This document shows positions 8,247 to 17,110 of a stretch of DNA of 64,000 nt, piece after piece. Made by a program: the position numbers and the translations under genes. The notes beneath the pieces are model-generated. The model worked only from the letters and a program-made list of their open reading frames with translations. It had not been told where the DNA came from and did no database searches. Where the stretch lies: NCBI GenBank assembly GCA_000437395.1, contig FR898166.1, forward strand, positions 62,001 through 126,000, written 5' to 3'. The stretch comes from Clostridium sp. CAG:288 (GTDB lineage Bacteria; Bacillota_I; Bacilli_A; RFN20; CAG-288). Every line of letters starts with the position of its first letter. Position 1 is the first letter of the stretch.

Positions 8247-9040
8247 TGGATTTATTTATTCAAATATTTATCGGAGTTTTGTTCTTTGTTATCGGTACAG
8301 TATTTGCAAGTTTTTCTAATGTTTTGATTTATAGATTACCGTTAGAACAATCTATAGCTTATCCTGCTAGTCATTGTCCTCAATGTGGTGCTGAACTCAA
8401 GTGGTATGAAAATATACCGCTTTTCAGCTATATATTTTTAAAAGGTAAATGTGGTCATTGCCATCAAAAAATATCTCCGAGATATTTTATTGTTGAACTG
8501 TTAGGCGGTTTATTATCATTAGCTTGTTATTTAAAACTTGGTTTTGGTGTCGACTCAGTAATAGGAGCAATTAGTGTCATAATTTTAGTAGCTATCGCCT
8601 TTATCGATGCTGAACACAAAATTATTCCTTTATCGCTAAATATAACATTAGGTGTGTTAGCTATTCTTAAATTAGTATTAAATATTATTTTTACTCCAAA
8701 CTATCCATGGGTTCATTATTTAATTGGCTTTGGAGTATTTGCTGTTTTATTCTTAGCTGTCTATTTTTTAGCAATATTATTTTATAAGCAAGAAGGCCTT
8801 GGCTTAGGAGATGTAATTCTTATGAGCATTTGTGGATTATATCTAAATTGGAGTGGAGCCTTTATTGTATTTTTAGCTTCATCTGTCATATGTGCAATTG
8901 TTATGATAATCTTAATAGCTATTAAAAAACTTAAGAGAAACGAAGAGTGGGGATTTGGTCCTTATATTGCAATTGCCTTTGTAATTATGATTTATTTCAG
9001 TAACGATTTGTTAAGTTATATACTTAGCTTTTTATCGTAG
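8246..9040 (+). CDS. pilD: Prepilin peptidase / leader methyltransferase (type IV)
   Basis: An integral membrane aspartyl protease of 264 residues that removes prepilin leaders and N-methylates the new end. The N-terminal cytoplasmic zinc loop has two CxxC pairs (C44/C47 in HCPQCG, C69/C72 in CGHCH). The two catalytic Asp are D121 (FIDAEHKIIP) and D189 (GLGLGDV). About seven or eight membrane segments surround them. All family-defining residues are present, including the N-terminal domain needed for methylation. It should process the four prepilins encoded around it. Confidence 0.95.
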   Translation: MDLFIQIFIGVLFFVIGTVFASFSNVLIYRLPLEQSIAYPASHCPQCGAELKWYENIPLFSYIFLKGKCGHCHQKISPRYFIVELLGGLLSLACYLKLGFGVDSVIGAISVIILVAIAFIDAEHKIIPLSLNITLGVLAILKLVLNIIFTPNYPWVHYLIGFGVFAVLFLAVYFLAILFYKQEGLGLGDVILMSICGLYLNWSGAFIVFLASSVICAIVMIILIAIKKLKRNEEWGFGPYIAIAFVIMIYFSNDLLSYILSFLS

Positions 9041-9052
9041 AAAGGAGAAAAG

Positions 9053-10297
9053 ATGCCTTACTTTCAATATAAGAGTATAACCATTGATGGAATAAAAAAA
9101 GATGGTACCAAAGAAGCTTCGAGTTATGAAGATCTCAAGTGTATCTTAAAAGATAAAGGTGAATACTTATTAGAAGCAAATATAGCTAAAGAAAAAAGAC
9201 GTTCAAACTTCTTAACTGCAACAAATAGAGTTTCTCCTAGAGCAGTTGCAAACTTTTGTCGTCAATTTTCTATTCTTTTAGATGCTGGTGTCAGCGTTGC
9301 TGATAGCTTGGATGTTTTAAGAAAGCAAAATTTCTCAACATATTTTAAAAACGTTATTTCTGATATATATGATTCAGTTTTAAAAGGCATGTCCATCTCT
9401 GATGCTATGAGAAAATACCCAAAAATATTTAAATCATTTGTTGTCAATATGGTTCATATCGGTGAATTATCAGGTGACTTAACTAAAGTACTTATCAAAG
9501 TGGCTGATTACTTAGAAAACGATCAGAAAATCAAGTCTAAAACTAAAAGTGCTATGGTTTATCCTTTATTTTTACTTGTAGTAGTCACAATTGTTACAGT
9601 AGTTTTGATGGTATTTGTCGTTCCTCAATTTGAAAAGATAATTCTTGAAAATGGTGGTAAAGTGCCTGGAATTACTAGAGTTGTTTTATCTATATCTCAC
9701 TTCTTTACTGAATATTGGTTTATTTTAATACCTGCTATTATAGTTGTTATTATGCTGTTAGTCTTCTTCTTTACTCGCACTCAAAAAGGAAAGTATTGTC
9801 GAAACTTTTTAGCCATTCATCTTCCAATATTAAAAACAGTTACAATTGAAACTATTACAACGAGATTTACTACAGCTTTTTCAATTTTAATTGATTCAGG
9901 TATGCCTGTAATTGATTCTATGGAAGCTTTGATACCAATTCTTGATAATAAATTCTTTGAATCGAAGTTTGTCTATGCTATTGAGGATATTCGTCGTGGT
10001 AAAAGAATAGCTCCATCAATTGAAAAATGTGATATTTTTCCAAAGATGCTTATAGAAATGTTAGATGTTGGTGAAGAGTCATCAAGACTTTCTGAAGTCT
10101 GCGATACAGTCAGTAAATACTATTCAGCTCAATTAGCTAACTCCATTCAAAAGTTAAGTTCAATACTTGAACCTGTAGTTATAATTATCATGGGTGTATT
10201 AGTTGGAACAATTATACTAGCTGTATTCTTACCAATTATGGAAATGACAAATTCTATGGGAAATCTCGATAGTGATATTCCTGATTTAGATGTATAG
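9053..10297 (+). CDS. pilC: Type IV pilus / type II secretion inner-membrane platform protein
   Basis: A 414-residue PilC/GspF-type polytopic protein that anchors the assembly ATPase. It has two repeated cytoplasmic helical domains (about residues 65-190, starting FCRQFSILLDAGVSV, and 270-390, starting FTTAFSILIDSGMPV), each followed by membrane segments (about 168-190, 222-240, 375-400). Length and duplicate architecture are typical. AGAAAGGAGAAAAG precedes the ATG. It is 12 nt after pilD and 9 nt before the ATPase gene. Confidence 0.94.
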   Translation: MPYFQYKSITIDGIKKDGTKEASSYEDLKCILKDKGEYLLEANIAKEKRRSNFLTATNRVSPRAVANFCRQFSILLDAGVSVADSLDVLRKQNFSTYFKNVISDIYDSVLKGMSISDAMRKYPKIFKSFVVNMVHIGELSGDLTKVLIKVADYLENDQKIKSKTKSAMVYPLFLLVVVTIVTVVLMVFVVPQFEKIILENGGKVPGITRVVLSISHFFTEYWFILIPAIIVVIMLLVFFFTRTQKGKYCRNFLAIHLPILKTVTIETITTRFTTAFSILIDSGMPVIDSMEALIPILDNKFFESKFVYAIEDIRRGKRIAPSIEKCDIFPKMLIEMLDVGEESSRLSEVCDTVSKYYSAQLANSIQKLSSILEPVVIIIMGVLVGTIILAVFLPIMEMTNSMGNLDSDIPDLDV

Positions 10298-10306
10298 GAG
10301 GTAAAT

Positions 10307-11995
10307 ATGAACCTTAATCAACAAATTGCTGAGTTCTTTGTACAAAAAGGACTTATAGATCCAGAATCAAAGAATAAGATTTTAGCTGAATCAGAAGCAA
10401 AGTCTATTAGCTTTTATACTAGCTTATTAAAAGATCAAGTAGTTGATGAAACTAAAGTATTTGAAGCTTTGTCAGAGTTTTATTCATTAGAATTTTATAA
10501 CACGTCTGTTTATAATTTGAACGAAGAGATTATTTCAAAAATTCCAATGTCTTTTATTAAAGACAATAGAATGATCCCTTTTGCTATAGAAAATAATTCA
10601 CTTGTCGTTTTAATTGATGAGCCATATAGAGTTGTCGATGTTGATGCTTTATCATACTTCTTTGATAAACCAATAGTAGTTAAACTTGTTACTACTTCAA
10701 GTATGAACGGCATGCTTGGTTATATTGATAATAGACGTAGAAGAGCTGATGCTATGTCAGCAATTTCAAACGAATTATCAGATGAAAAAAAGAATGTAAA
10801 AGTAACAATTGACGCATCACAATTAATCGATGCTCCTACAGTTAAATTAACAGATTCAATAATTAGAGAAGCAACATTGACAGGCGCTTCTGATATTCAT
10901 ATTGAACCATTTGATGGCTTAGTCAGAGTAAGGTTCAGATTGGATGGTAAATTGTTTACTAACACTCAATTACCTGCAGAATCATTTCCAGCTATTTTAG
11001 CTCGTTTTAAGATTATGGCTGGCATGGATATTTCAGAACGTCGTATTCCTCAAGATGGTAAGATAACTATGGAAATAGATGGAAGAAAATATGATTACCG
11101 TGTTTCCACAGTTCCTATGGCTTTTGGAGAAAAGATAGTTATTCGTATATTTGATACCTTTGATAATCATTCAGATATATCTAAATTAGGCTTGGATGAA
11201 AGACAAGAAAAATTAGTCAGAAGAATGATTAGTTATCCACATGGTATTTTACTTTTGACAGGTCCAACAGGTTCAGGTAAAACAACATCTTTGTACTCAT
11301 TCTTAAAGTCTTTGAATAAAGAAGATGTAAATATTACTACTATTGAAGATCCAATTGAAAATAACATTTCAGGAGTTAACCAAATCCAAGTTAATTCTAA
11401 AGTAAACATGACTTTTGCTGCTGCTTTAAGAGCAATTTTAAGACAAGACCCTAACATTATTATGATCGGTGAAATTAGAGATGAAGAAACAGCAGAAATC
11501 GCTGTAAAAGCCGCTATCACTGGTCACTTGGTTCTTTCGACTCTTCACACCAATAGCGCTCATGGAACTATTTCACGTTTAGTAGATATGGGTATACCTA
11601 AATACTTAGTTGCTGACGCTTTGATTGGTGCTATTTCTCAAAGATTAGTTAGAAAACTTTGTCCAAACTGCAAAAAGCCGCACATGACAACGCCTGAAGA
11701 AATGAAAGAACTAGGTTTGACTGAACCAGTTCAAATATATGAACCAGGATCTTGTGGCAATTGCAATAATACAGGTTATCATGGAAGAACAGGTGTCTTT
11801 GAAATATTAAACATGAATCCAACAATTAAAAAAGCTATTGAAATGCCTGAATTTTCCATGGAGACTATTTATGATGCTTGCGTTAGTAGTGGTATGATTC
11901 CACTTAAGGAAGCAGCAAAGAAATTAGTATTAGAAGGAGTAACATCATACTCTGAATATATAGCTTTATTAGACAATGATACGGAGATTAAATAA
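10307..11995 (+). CDS. pilB: Type IV pilus assembly ATPase (PilB/GspE)
   Basis: A 562-residue hexameric extension ATPase. An N-terminal GspEN/MshEN-like domain (residues 1-140) precedes the catalytic core: Walker A GPTGSGKTT (319-327), Asp box NITTIEDP (342-349), Walker B IIMIGEIRD (about 384-392), His box HLVLSTLHTN (407-416), and the tetra-Cys zinc site (C452, C455, C483, C486). All residues for ATP-driven polymerisation are present. No PilT-type retraction ATPase is in the window, so the system may be a non-retracting pseudopilus or may rely on a distant gene. Confidence 0.95.
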   Translation: MNLNQQIAEFFVQKGLIDPESKNKILAESEAKSISFYTSLLKDQVVDETKVFEALSEFYSLEFYNTSVYNLNEEIISKIPMSFIKDNRMIPFAIENNSLVVLIDEPYRVVDVDALSYFFDKPIVVKLVTTSSMNGMLGYIDNRRRRADAMSAISNELSDEKKNVKVTIDASQLIDAPTVKLTDSIIREATLTGASDIHIEPFDGLVRVRFRLDGKLFTNTQLPAESFPAILARFKIMAGMDISERRIPQDGKITMEIDGRKYDYRVSTVPMAFGEKIVIRIFDTFDNHSDISKLGLDERQEKLVRRMISYPHGILLLTGPTGSGKTTSLYSFLKSLNKEDVNITTIEDPIENNISGVNQIQVNSKVNMTFAAALRAILRQDPNIIMIGEIRDEETAEIAVKAAITGHLVLSTLHTNSAHGTISRLVDMGIPKYLVADALIGAISQRLVRKLCPNCKKPHMTTPEEMKELGLTEPVQIYEPGSCGNCNNTGYHGRTGVFEILNMNPTIKKAIEMPEFSMETIYDACVSSGMIPLKEAAKKLVLEGVTSYSEYIALLDNDTEIK

Positions 11996-12606
11996 TGAAA
12001 AATAAAAGTGTACTTTTAATATTGTTTTTGGTAGTGGCACCATTACTATCAGCATGTAATTCTAAAACATCAGATCAATTACAGTTTTTAATTACATATA
12101 AGGCTGATGGAACTGAAGCTATAAAATACGGCTTGTTTTTTGATAAAGATGAAATAACTTCATCTAACTTTAATTTAAATTTAGAAAAAGTTGGCAAAGT
12201 AAAATATAGTACTTCAATATCTAACGGTAACTATTCAGTAAAAAATATTAATGCAACAGAGTTAGAAGTCGGAGACCTTTTAACAATTAGATTAGATAAA
12301 AAAGCTAAAATTTCTAAATTAAAAAGTTATGATTTCTTGAAAGACGCATCGAGTATTGTTGCTAGAAATGGCGCTCGTTCAAAAGGTTGGATTTTAAATT
12401 CTAAGGTTCATTATGGCGATGAAATATCTTATGGAGATTTTGCTTATAGTGAATTGCCACTATTTGTTTCTAAAGATAGTAAGGTAATAGATCCAAATAG
12501 CTTGCAAGAAAAAGAAACTGGCTATGGTGGATATTATAAGTATGGTGATAAAGATCAATATAAATATATGTTCCCATTTGTTTTAGATGGTAATACTAGA
12601 CAATAA
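11995..12606 (+). CDS. Lipoprotein of unknown function ending the pilus operon
   Basis: A 203-residue protein with a clear lipobox (LLSAC, Cys21), so it is anchored to the outer face of the membrane. The rest is hydrophilic with several aromatic-rich segments (TGYGGYYKYGDKDQYKYMF near the end). It overlaps pilB by 1 nt (TAATG) and is followed by the operon terminator, so it is co-expressed with the pilus genes and is a candidate accessory factor, for example for passage through the wall. No known family was recognised. Confidence 0.6.
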   Translation: MKNKSVLLILFLVVAPLLSACNSKTSDQLQFLITYKADGTEAIKYGLFFDKDEITSSNFNLNLEKVGKVKYSTSISNGNYSVKNINATELEVGDLLTIRLDKKAKISKLKSYDFLKDASSIVARNGARSKGWILNSKVHYGDEISYGDFAYSELPLFVSKDSKVIDPNSLQEKETGYGGYYKYGDKDQYKYMFPFVLDGNTRQ

Positions 12607-12608
12607 AA

Positions 12609-12650
12609 AATAGGCATATTTGATGCTTTAGTGCATCATTTATGCCTTTT
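12609..12650. terminator. Bidirectional terminator between pilus operon and flavodoxin gene
   Basis: AGGCATA-TT-TGATGC (12612-12626) pairs with GCATCA-TT-TATGCCT (12633-12647). T-runs lie on the + strand side and, from the A-run at 12604-12610, on the - strand side. It serves both convergent genes. Confidence 0.85.
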
Positions 12651-13155
12651 ATCTTTCGTTAATTTTGTACCATTTTAAGACGTAAGCCAAATTTTCAAGC
12701 TTAACAGTATAAACTCCATTGCTCATTATATTTAATAAATCGCTATTAGAAGTTTCTTGAAGTTGATTATATTTTTGTGATGCAGATATCATTACTTTCA
12801 TAATAAACTTATTCATACCAGTAAGCTTTTCTAAGTTAAATCCACCTTGAACAGTGAAAAGAGGAGTTTTATCATTAACTTTACTCTTTTTTCTAACGAC
12901 ATCTTCATTATCACCAGTTGGAACCATACCAACACCGACGACAGCTTTGATATTAAACTTTTTATTAGCTTTTTTATAGCCTTGTACTTTAGCTGATTTA
13001 ATCCAACCCATATAGATTATTTTGCTATCTTTAGGCAATTTTCTTTCAAGTGCTTCTTCTAGAGATAAAGCTTCTTTTTTTATTTGCTTTGAAAGCATGT
13101 TTGCATAGTCTTTTGTATGACCAGCGTTAGATGTATAAATAATATAGTCAATCAT
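12649..13155 (-). CDS. Flavodoxin-like domain protein
   Basis: A 168-residue single-domain protein. The start MIDYIIYTSNAGHTKDYA matches the FMN phosphate-binding loop of flavodoxin-fold proteins (T/S-x-x-G-x-T-x-x-x-A), and IIYMGWI fits the third strand that follows. It most resembles the flavodoxin_5/HemG-like group of small flavin-binding proteins. It would act in electron transfer in the cytoplasm. A GAAGGA lies upstream of the ATG. It faces away from a flavin-reductase-like gene, so the two may share a redox role. Confidence 0.7.
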   Translation of the reverse strand: MIDYIIYTSNAGHTKDYANMLSKQIKKEALSLEEALERKLPKDSKIIYMGWIKSAKVQGYKKANKKFNIKAVVGVGMVPTGDNEDVVRKKSKVNDKTPLFTVQGGFNLEKLTGMNKFIMKVMISASQKYNQLQETSNSDLLNIMSNGVYTVKLENLAYVLKWYKINER

Positions 13156-13237
13156 AAATATATTCCTTCAATATATAAAGTATAAAACATTTACCTAAAT
13201 AATAATATATTTAAATTATTTTTTTAAATTACATATA

Positions 13238-13246
13238 TGTTATAAT
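13238..13246 (+). promoter_or_regulatory. Extended -10 promoter of the flavin reductase-like gene
   Basis: TGTTATAAT (TATAAT at 13241-13246) followed by a short leader with AAAGGAGAG before the ATG at 13275. The -35 region is A/T-only and weak. Confidence 0.55.
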
Positions 13247-13274
13247 TAATTTAAATTAAAGGAGAGAATGAAAA

Positions 13275-13706
13275 ATGTCGTATTCAGCTGTATCTAGTGG
13301 CGTTAATATAGTCACAATAGAAAAAGATGGTAGTTTTAAAGCTATGGCTTGCGCCTGGGCTTCTATGGTCGATTTTGATAAAGTTGTTATGTTGATTGGT
13401 TCTCAATCAGAAACAGGAAGTGTTATAAAGAAAGGTGATATAATTGGTTTCTCAGCCCTTTCTTCTAATCAAGCTGATATAGCTGAGAAGATTGGAAGTG
13501 TCCATTCTAGTCGAGTAGATAAAAAGAGTATAGCTAGTTTTGAAAAACTTGATAAAGCCTATGTAGTTCAAGATGCTAGAACACAAAATGAATTAGAAGT
13601 AATTGATGTTTTACACTTAGAAGGAATTGAAGAAGATAACTTAGTTTATGCTAGAATAATCACTTATAAGGATGATAAAGATTTAGGATTTTATAGATAT
13701 CCATAA
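13275..13706 (+). CDS. Flavin reductase-like (FMN-binding split barrel) protein
   Basis: A 143-residue protein resembling the DIM6/NTAB flavin reductase domain: an opening GVNIVTIEKDG, then MACAWASMVDFDKVVMLIG, the strand pair that binds FMN, and IGFSALSSNQADIAEKIG, which is the family's F-x-V-x-x-L helix. It is on the short side for the family, but both halves of the barrel appear to be present. AAAGGAGAG precedes the ATG. It may reduce flavin for, or exchange electrons with, the divergently transcribed flavodoxin-like protein. Confidence 0.65.
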   Translation: MSYSAVSSGVNIVTIEKDGSFKAMACAWASMVDFDKVVMLIGSQSETGSVIKKGDIIGFSALSSNQADIAEKIGSVHSSRVDKKSIASFEKLDKAYVVQDARTQNELEVIDVLHLEGIEEDNLVYARIITYKDDKDLGFYRYP

Positions 13707-13748
13707 AAACAAAATACAATATTAATAAAAGGAGATAATTCTTATGAA

Positions 13749-13919
13749 ATGCTAAAAAATAATAGTTTTAATTGTACTGTAACAGAAAATAGTAAGAAAA
13801 CGAATACTTCAGTAGCGTTAAATTGGGAATATAATCCTTATAAAGTCGAAGAAGATATATTCTCTAAACCACTTAGTAAAATAGAAAAAGAATATATAAA
13901 AAAATATAGTTTAGATTAA
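13749..13919 (+). CDS. Small hypothetical protein (56 residues)
   Basis: A 56-codon frame beginning MLKNNSFNCTVTEN and ending KYSLD. Composition is protein-like (acidic and basic residues, Trp-Glu-Tyr-Asn-Pro-Tyr in the middle), and AAAGGAG lies 14 nt upstream. A closer ATG at 13744 in another frame runs only three codons, so the start or the frame may be disturbed. It follows the flavin-reductase-like gene by 42 nt and precedes a strong terminator, so it is probably transcribed with that gene. No family recognised. Confidence 0.4.
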   Translation: MLKNNSFNCTVTENSKKTNTSVALNWEYNPYKVEEDIFSKPLSKIEKEYIKKYSLD

Positions 13920-13970
13920 TTATTTCTAAACAATAAAGATTCAACAGAGCCGATTTAATTAAACAATATG

Positions 13971-14002
13971 TGGCAACTAGGAACACCTAGTTGCCATTTT
14001 TT
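13971..14002 (+). terminator. Rho-independent terminator
   Basis: TGGCAACTAG (13971-13980) pairs perfectly with CTAGTTGCCA (13987-13996) around a 6-nt loop, followed by six T. Confidence 0.93.
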
Positions 14003-14104
14003 ATAATTATGATTTAGTAATTTAATAAGAATAATCAAATGCTAAATATTATTTTCTAATTTATGATAAAAGTATTAGTAATAATTTATTATAAATATTT
14101 GTAT

Positions 14105-14209
14105 ACTTTCGATTATGTTAGAAACTTTTGCATAAAAGTAGAAAACTTTCGACTATACTAGAAACTTTTTAAATTATTTTTGATTTTATCGACTATAATC
14201 GATACTTTT
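14105..14209. repeat. Three tandem copies of a 40-bp unit
   Basis: Related 24-25 bp blocks start at 14105, 14145 and about 14185 (core TCGAY-TAT at 14109, 14149 and 14189), exactly 40 bp apart. Copies 1 and 2 differ at about three positions over 25 bp; copy 3 is more diverged. The 15 bp between blocks are not conserved. The repeats lie between two terminators in a gap of about 345 bases (13920-14265) that has no other gene. Confidence 0.65.
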
Positions 14210-14225
14210 TAGATGAAATATAGCA

Positions 14226-14255
14226 ATAAAAAAGAACTGGCATAAACCAGTTCTT
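14226..14255 (-). terminator. Terminator of the repeat lipoprotein gene
   Basis: On the - strand AAGAACTGG pairs with CCAGTTCTT (arms 14247-14255 and 14232-14240), followed by a T-run. It lies 10 nt after the stop codon. Confidence 0.9.
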
Positions 14256-14265
14256 AATTAGCAAC

Positions 14266-16947
14266 TTATAAAGATGGTGGTGGTGGTGGTGGAAGTGGAA
14301 TACTACTTGTGTCTTTGACACTAAGTTGTGGTTTTCCATCAGAATCCAAGGAAACTCTATATTCAGTAAAGAGTGAAGAGAAGACAATAACAAGATTGCC
14401 GTTATCATCTAACTCGAATGTATATGAAGTAATTATGGATTCGACTCCAGAAGCTGAGGTAGTCTTTAAACCAACTGAGTAACTCAATTCAGAAGTAAAG
14501 GCACCAAGTTCATATGAATTTGTATCATCAGCAATTGTGAATGTTCCAAAGTACTTTGTGATATCAAATTCACGTTTTGTATAAGTTTCAACTGCATCGC
14601 CGTCAGTGATAGTTAAGACGCCTTCTTTGGTGTACGAAGCTGTGTATGATCCAAATTTGAGTGTATTTGCATCTTCACCAGCTGTGTAACTTGTAATAGT
14701 GTAAGTTGTGCCTTTATATCTGACACTATCGTTTTGAATGGAAACTAAATCTGTTCCATCATTTAATTGATAGACACCAGCTGCTTCATGAATTTCTTCA
14801 ACATAGTATTTGTTGCCGAAGAATTCAGCGTAGTTGTCATGAACATAAACAAAGACGTTGTAGTTTGTTTTTGGTTCAACAAAGGAGAAAGCAAGTACAT
14901 CATTACCATAATAGAACATAGTATTGAATGAATATTCAGCTAATTCGTATTCGCCAGTAATGAAATTTCCATCACTATCTCTCTTAGAGGATGTGACAAA
15001 TAAGTGACCATCAGCGGTTACTTTAATGTATTCAACACCTTGAGGACCATCATAACAATATGTTCCTACTAATTTAGAGTAATCTTCAATTCTTATGAAA
15101 GTTGAATCGACATTAGATGAAATATTATAGTCATCTGTAATTGAATATTGATAGACAGTTCCTAAAGCATCAACTGCTAAAATCTTAAAGGCTTTAGATG
15201 CTGCTGTAGCATTTTCATCAATTTGAACAAATAAGACTAATCCTAAGCCATCAACGAAGTCTAATAAGAAGTTAACTGGTGTACTTGTGCCATCTTTTAC
15301 TAAAGCGATTGTTCCAGCATCTAAGTCAACTGTATAGCTGACATTGATACCATCGTCAGTCCAACTACCATTGAAGGCTTTTAAGACTGTTTGGGTAGCA
15401 AATACTTGAGTATTTTCACCATTTGTTAAGCAAATAACTCCATTTGCTAACATATAGATTGAGTAATTGCCAATTTGATAAATAACACATGAATTATCGG
15501 TATCATAAGTTAAGATAGCTGTGTCAATTAAATCTCCATCGAGATATAAAGCAGCATTTGAATCAATTGTAACTGTTGATTTAGAACCACCAATTAATGA
15601 AATGTATGTACCAGGGAGTTGACTATTAAATGCATCTTTATTGATTAAGAAGGAAGTTGTATTTCCGTAAACAGCTTTTAAGGCAACACTTAGATATTGA
15701 ATTGATAAAGTAAGTTCAACCCCGTCAACAGTAGCAGAGAAAACTAATTTTTTATCGACAACTTTAAATTGTCCTGTAACAGCTGCATCATCACCGATTT
15801 TAACTGTTTTGTTTTCACCATCTAATGTTAGTATTTTTCCGTTATAATACCACTCACCGTTAAATGATTCGTAATCAGCAGCAACTAATGTATCAGCTGT
15901 ATCACCTAAAACAAGATCGAAGCCACCAATGAATGGAGCAACATAACCTTCTTTGTCACCAGAAGTAAGCTTGAATCTCCAACCGTGATCGTTGTAGAGT
16001 TCGAATGAATATTCTACTGAATTAATAACGATTTTTTTGTTCTCTTTATCGACTGTAACAGTAGAAGATCCGTTTTGACCAAGCCATTCACCAGCATAGT
16101 AAGAAACAGCTGGGTAGAAGAATTCCATACCCCAATCGGTATCAAATAAACAAATATCGAATGTTGTATCTTCGGTTGGTTTTGCAGCGTAATATGTGCC
16201 AAATTCTTCAGATTCTTGTGTATATAAAGTAAATGTTTTTACATATGTATCGATATCTGAATAAGCAAAATATGGTTCAGCATAGTAATCTAATGATCCT
16301 GAAGAAGTAATGAATTTAGCTTTATAAACTAAATAGTCATCGACATATTCGTCAGATACTACTATAGAGTAGTATTCTGAATACCAAGCACCGACAAATT
16401 CTTCAAACAAAGGAGTGAGTTCTTGAACGTCTTCCCAAGTTGTTGTACCACTTTGATATTGAAGATGTAAGAATGATTCGGCTTCGTGTGGTACGAAAGC
16501 TCTATAAAGCAAATCAGATGATTCATCTTTAAGAAGAACGACTTTTGTTGAATAGTCGCCTTCAAAACTCTTACTTGTAAATGTTTCACTTACAATATCA
16601 GTAACGACAAGTGGAGTTTCAACTCCATTTTGAACTAAGACAGAATTATCTGTATCAATTTTTAAAACTGTGTTTGCATCGTTAAATGTTCCATAGACTT
16701 CTCCAAATTCTTCTTTTTCAAAGTGCTTAGCTGGAGCAAGTGAAGAACTGCTACTACTACTTGATGAGCTAGAAGAAGTTGAGTCACCTTTAGATGAGCT
16801 AATTGGAGAGGAAGAAATAACGCCGCCTGTTGATGAGCTTACTGGAGATGGTGGTGTGGATGTACTTGAAGATGTACCACTACCAGTATTACAACCAGTT
16901 AAAGCAGCAATAACAGGGAGTAACACAAAAAGTTTAGATTTTTTCAT
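14266..16947 (-). CDS. Large lipoprotein of tandem lipocalin-like repeats
   Basis: An 893-residue surface lipoprotein. The lipobox is LTGC (Cys19), followed by a Ser/Thr/Pro linker to about residue 72 with a run of 12 Ser. The body appears to be about eight diverged units of 75-100 residues. Each opens with G-x-W/Y/F (GTFNDAN, GEWLGQNG, GEWYYNG, GTYISLIG, GSWTDDG, GTYCYDG, GVYQLNDG, GTFTIADD) and continues with alternating strands, like small lipocalin/META-type barrels. The C-terminus ends in a run of seven Pro within PLPPPPPPPSL-like sequence, encoded by a GGT repeat on the opposite strand. No enzyme motif is visible. Ligand or matrix binding at the surface is an inference. Confidence 0.65.
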   Translation of the reverse strand: MKKSKLFVLLPVIAALTGCNTGSGTSSSTSTPPSPVSSSTGGVISSSPISSSKGDSTSSSSSSSSSSSSLAPAKHFEKEEFGEVYGTFNDANTVLKIDTDNSVLVQNGVETPLVVTDIVSETFTSKSFEGDYSTKVVLLKDESSDLLYRAFVPHEAESFLHLQYQSGTTTWEDVQELTPLFEEFVGAWYSEYYSIVVSDEYVDDYLVYKAKFITSSGSLDYYAEPYFAYSDIDTYVKTFTLYTQESEEFGTYYAAKPTEDTTFDICLFDTDWGMEFFYPAVSYYAGEWLGQNGSSTVTVDKENKKIVINSVEYSFELYNDHGWRFKLTSGDKEGYVAPFIGGFDLVLGDTADTLVAADYESFNGEWYYNGKILTLDGENKTVKIGDDAAVTGQFKVVDKKLVFSATVDGVELTLSIQYLSVALKAVYGNTTSFLINKDAFNSQLPGTYISLIGGSKSTVTIDSNAALYLDGDLIDTAILTYDTDNSCVIYQIGNYSIYMLANGVICLTNGENTQVFATQTVLKAFNGSWTDDGINVSYTVDLDAGTIALVKDGTSTPVNFLLDFVDGLGLVLFVQIDENATAASKAFKILAVDALGTVYQYSITDDYNISSNVDSTFIRIEDYSKLVGTYCYDGPQGVEYIKVTADGHLFVTSSKRDSDGNFITGEYELAEYSFNTMFYYGNDVLAFSFVEPKTNYNVFVYVHDNYAEFFGNKYYVEEIHEAAGVYQLNDGTDLVSIQNDSVRYKGTTYTITSYTAGEDANTLKFGSYTASYTKEGVLTITDGDAVETYTKREFDITKYFGTFTIADDTNSYELGAFTSELSYSVGLKTTSASGVESIITSYTFELDDNGNLVIVFSSLFTEYRVSLDSDGKPQLSVKDTSSIPLPPPPPPSL

Positions 16948-16976
16948 ATATCTCTCTTTCTATCGAATTCTGATCA

Positions 16977-16982
16977 ATTATA
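16977..16982 (-). promoter_or_regulatory. Probable -10 box of the repeat lipoprotein gene
   Basis: TATAAT on the - strand about 30 nt upstream of the ATG at 16947, with a GAGAGA-type ribosome site between. No convincing -35 was found. Confidence 0.4.
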
Positions 16983-17110
16983 AAATTCGAATTTAATTTG
17001 CATTAAATATACAACAATAATTTATCATATGCAATAAATATTTAAATGTTTTTTCAAGCTTAATAAAAAGTTACAATTTCGTTACATTTTGTTATGTAAT
17101 ATATTTATCT

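Noticed and set aside
14105..14209. CRISPR array
   Set aside because: Only three diverged copies, spacers of 15 bp that are far too short, and no cas gene nearby.
14275..14292. GGT trinucleotide repeat as a mobile or phase-variable element
   Set aside because: It encodes the poly-Pro tail of the lipoprotein in frame; triplet changes would alter length but not frame, so phase switching is unlikely.
14193..14408. Separate small protein with a His run on the - strand
   Set aside because: It is an out-of-frame shadow of the repeat lipoprotein gene and its stop lies past that gene's terminator.
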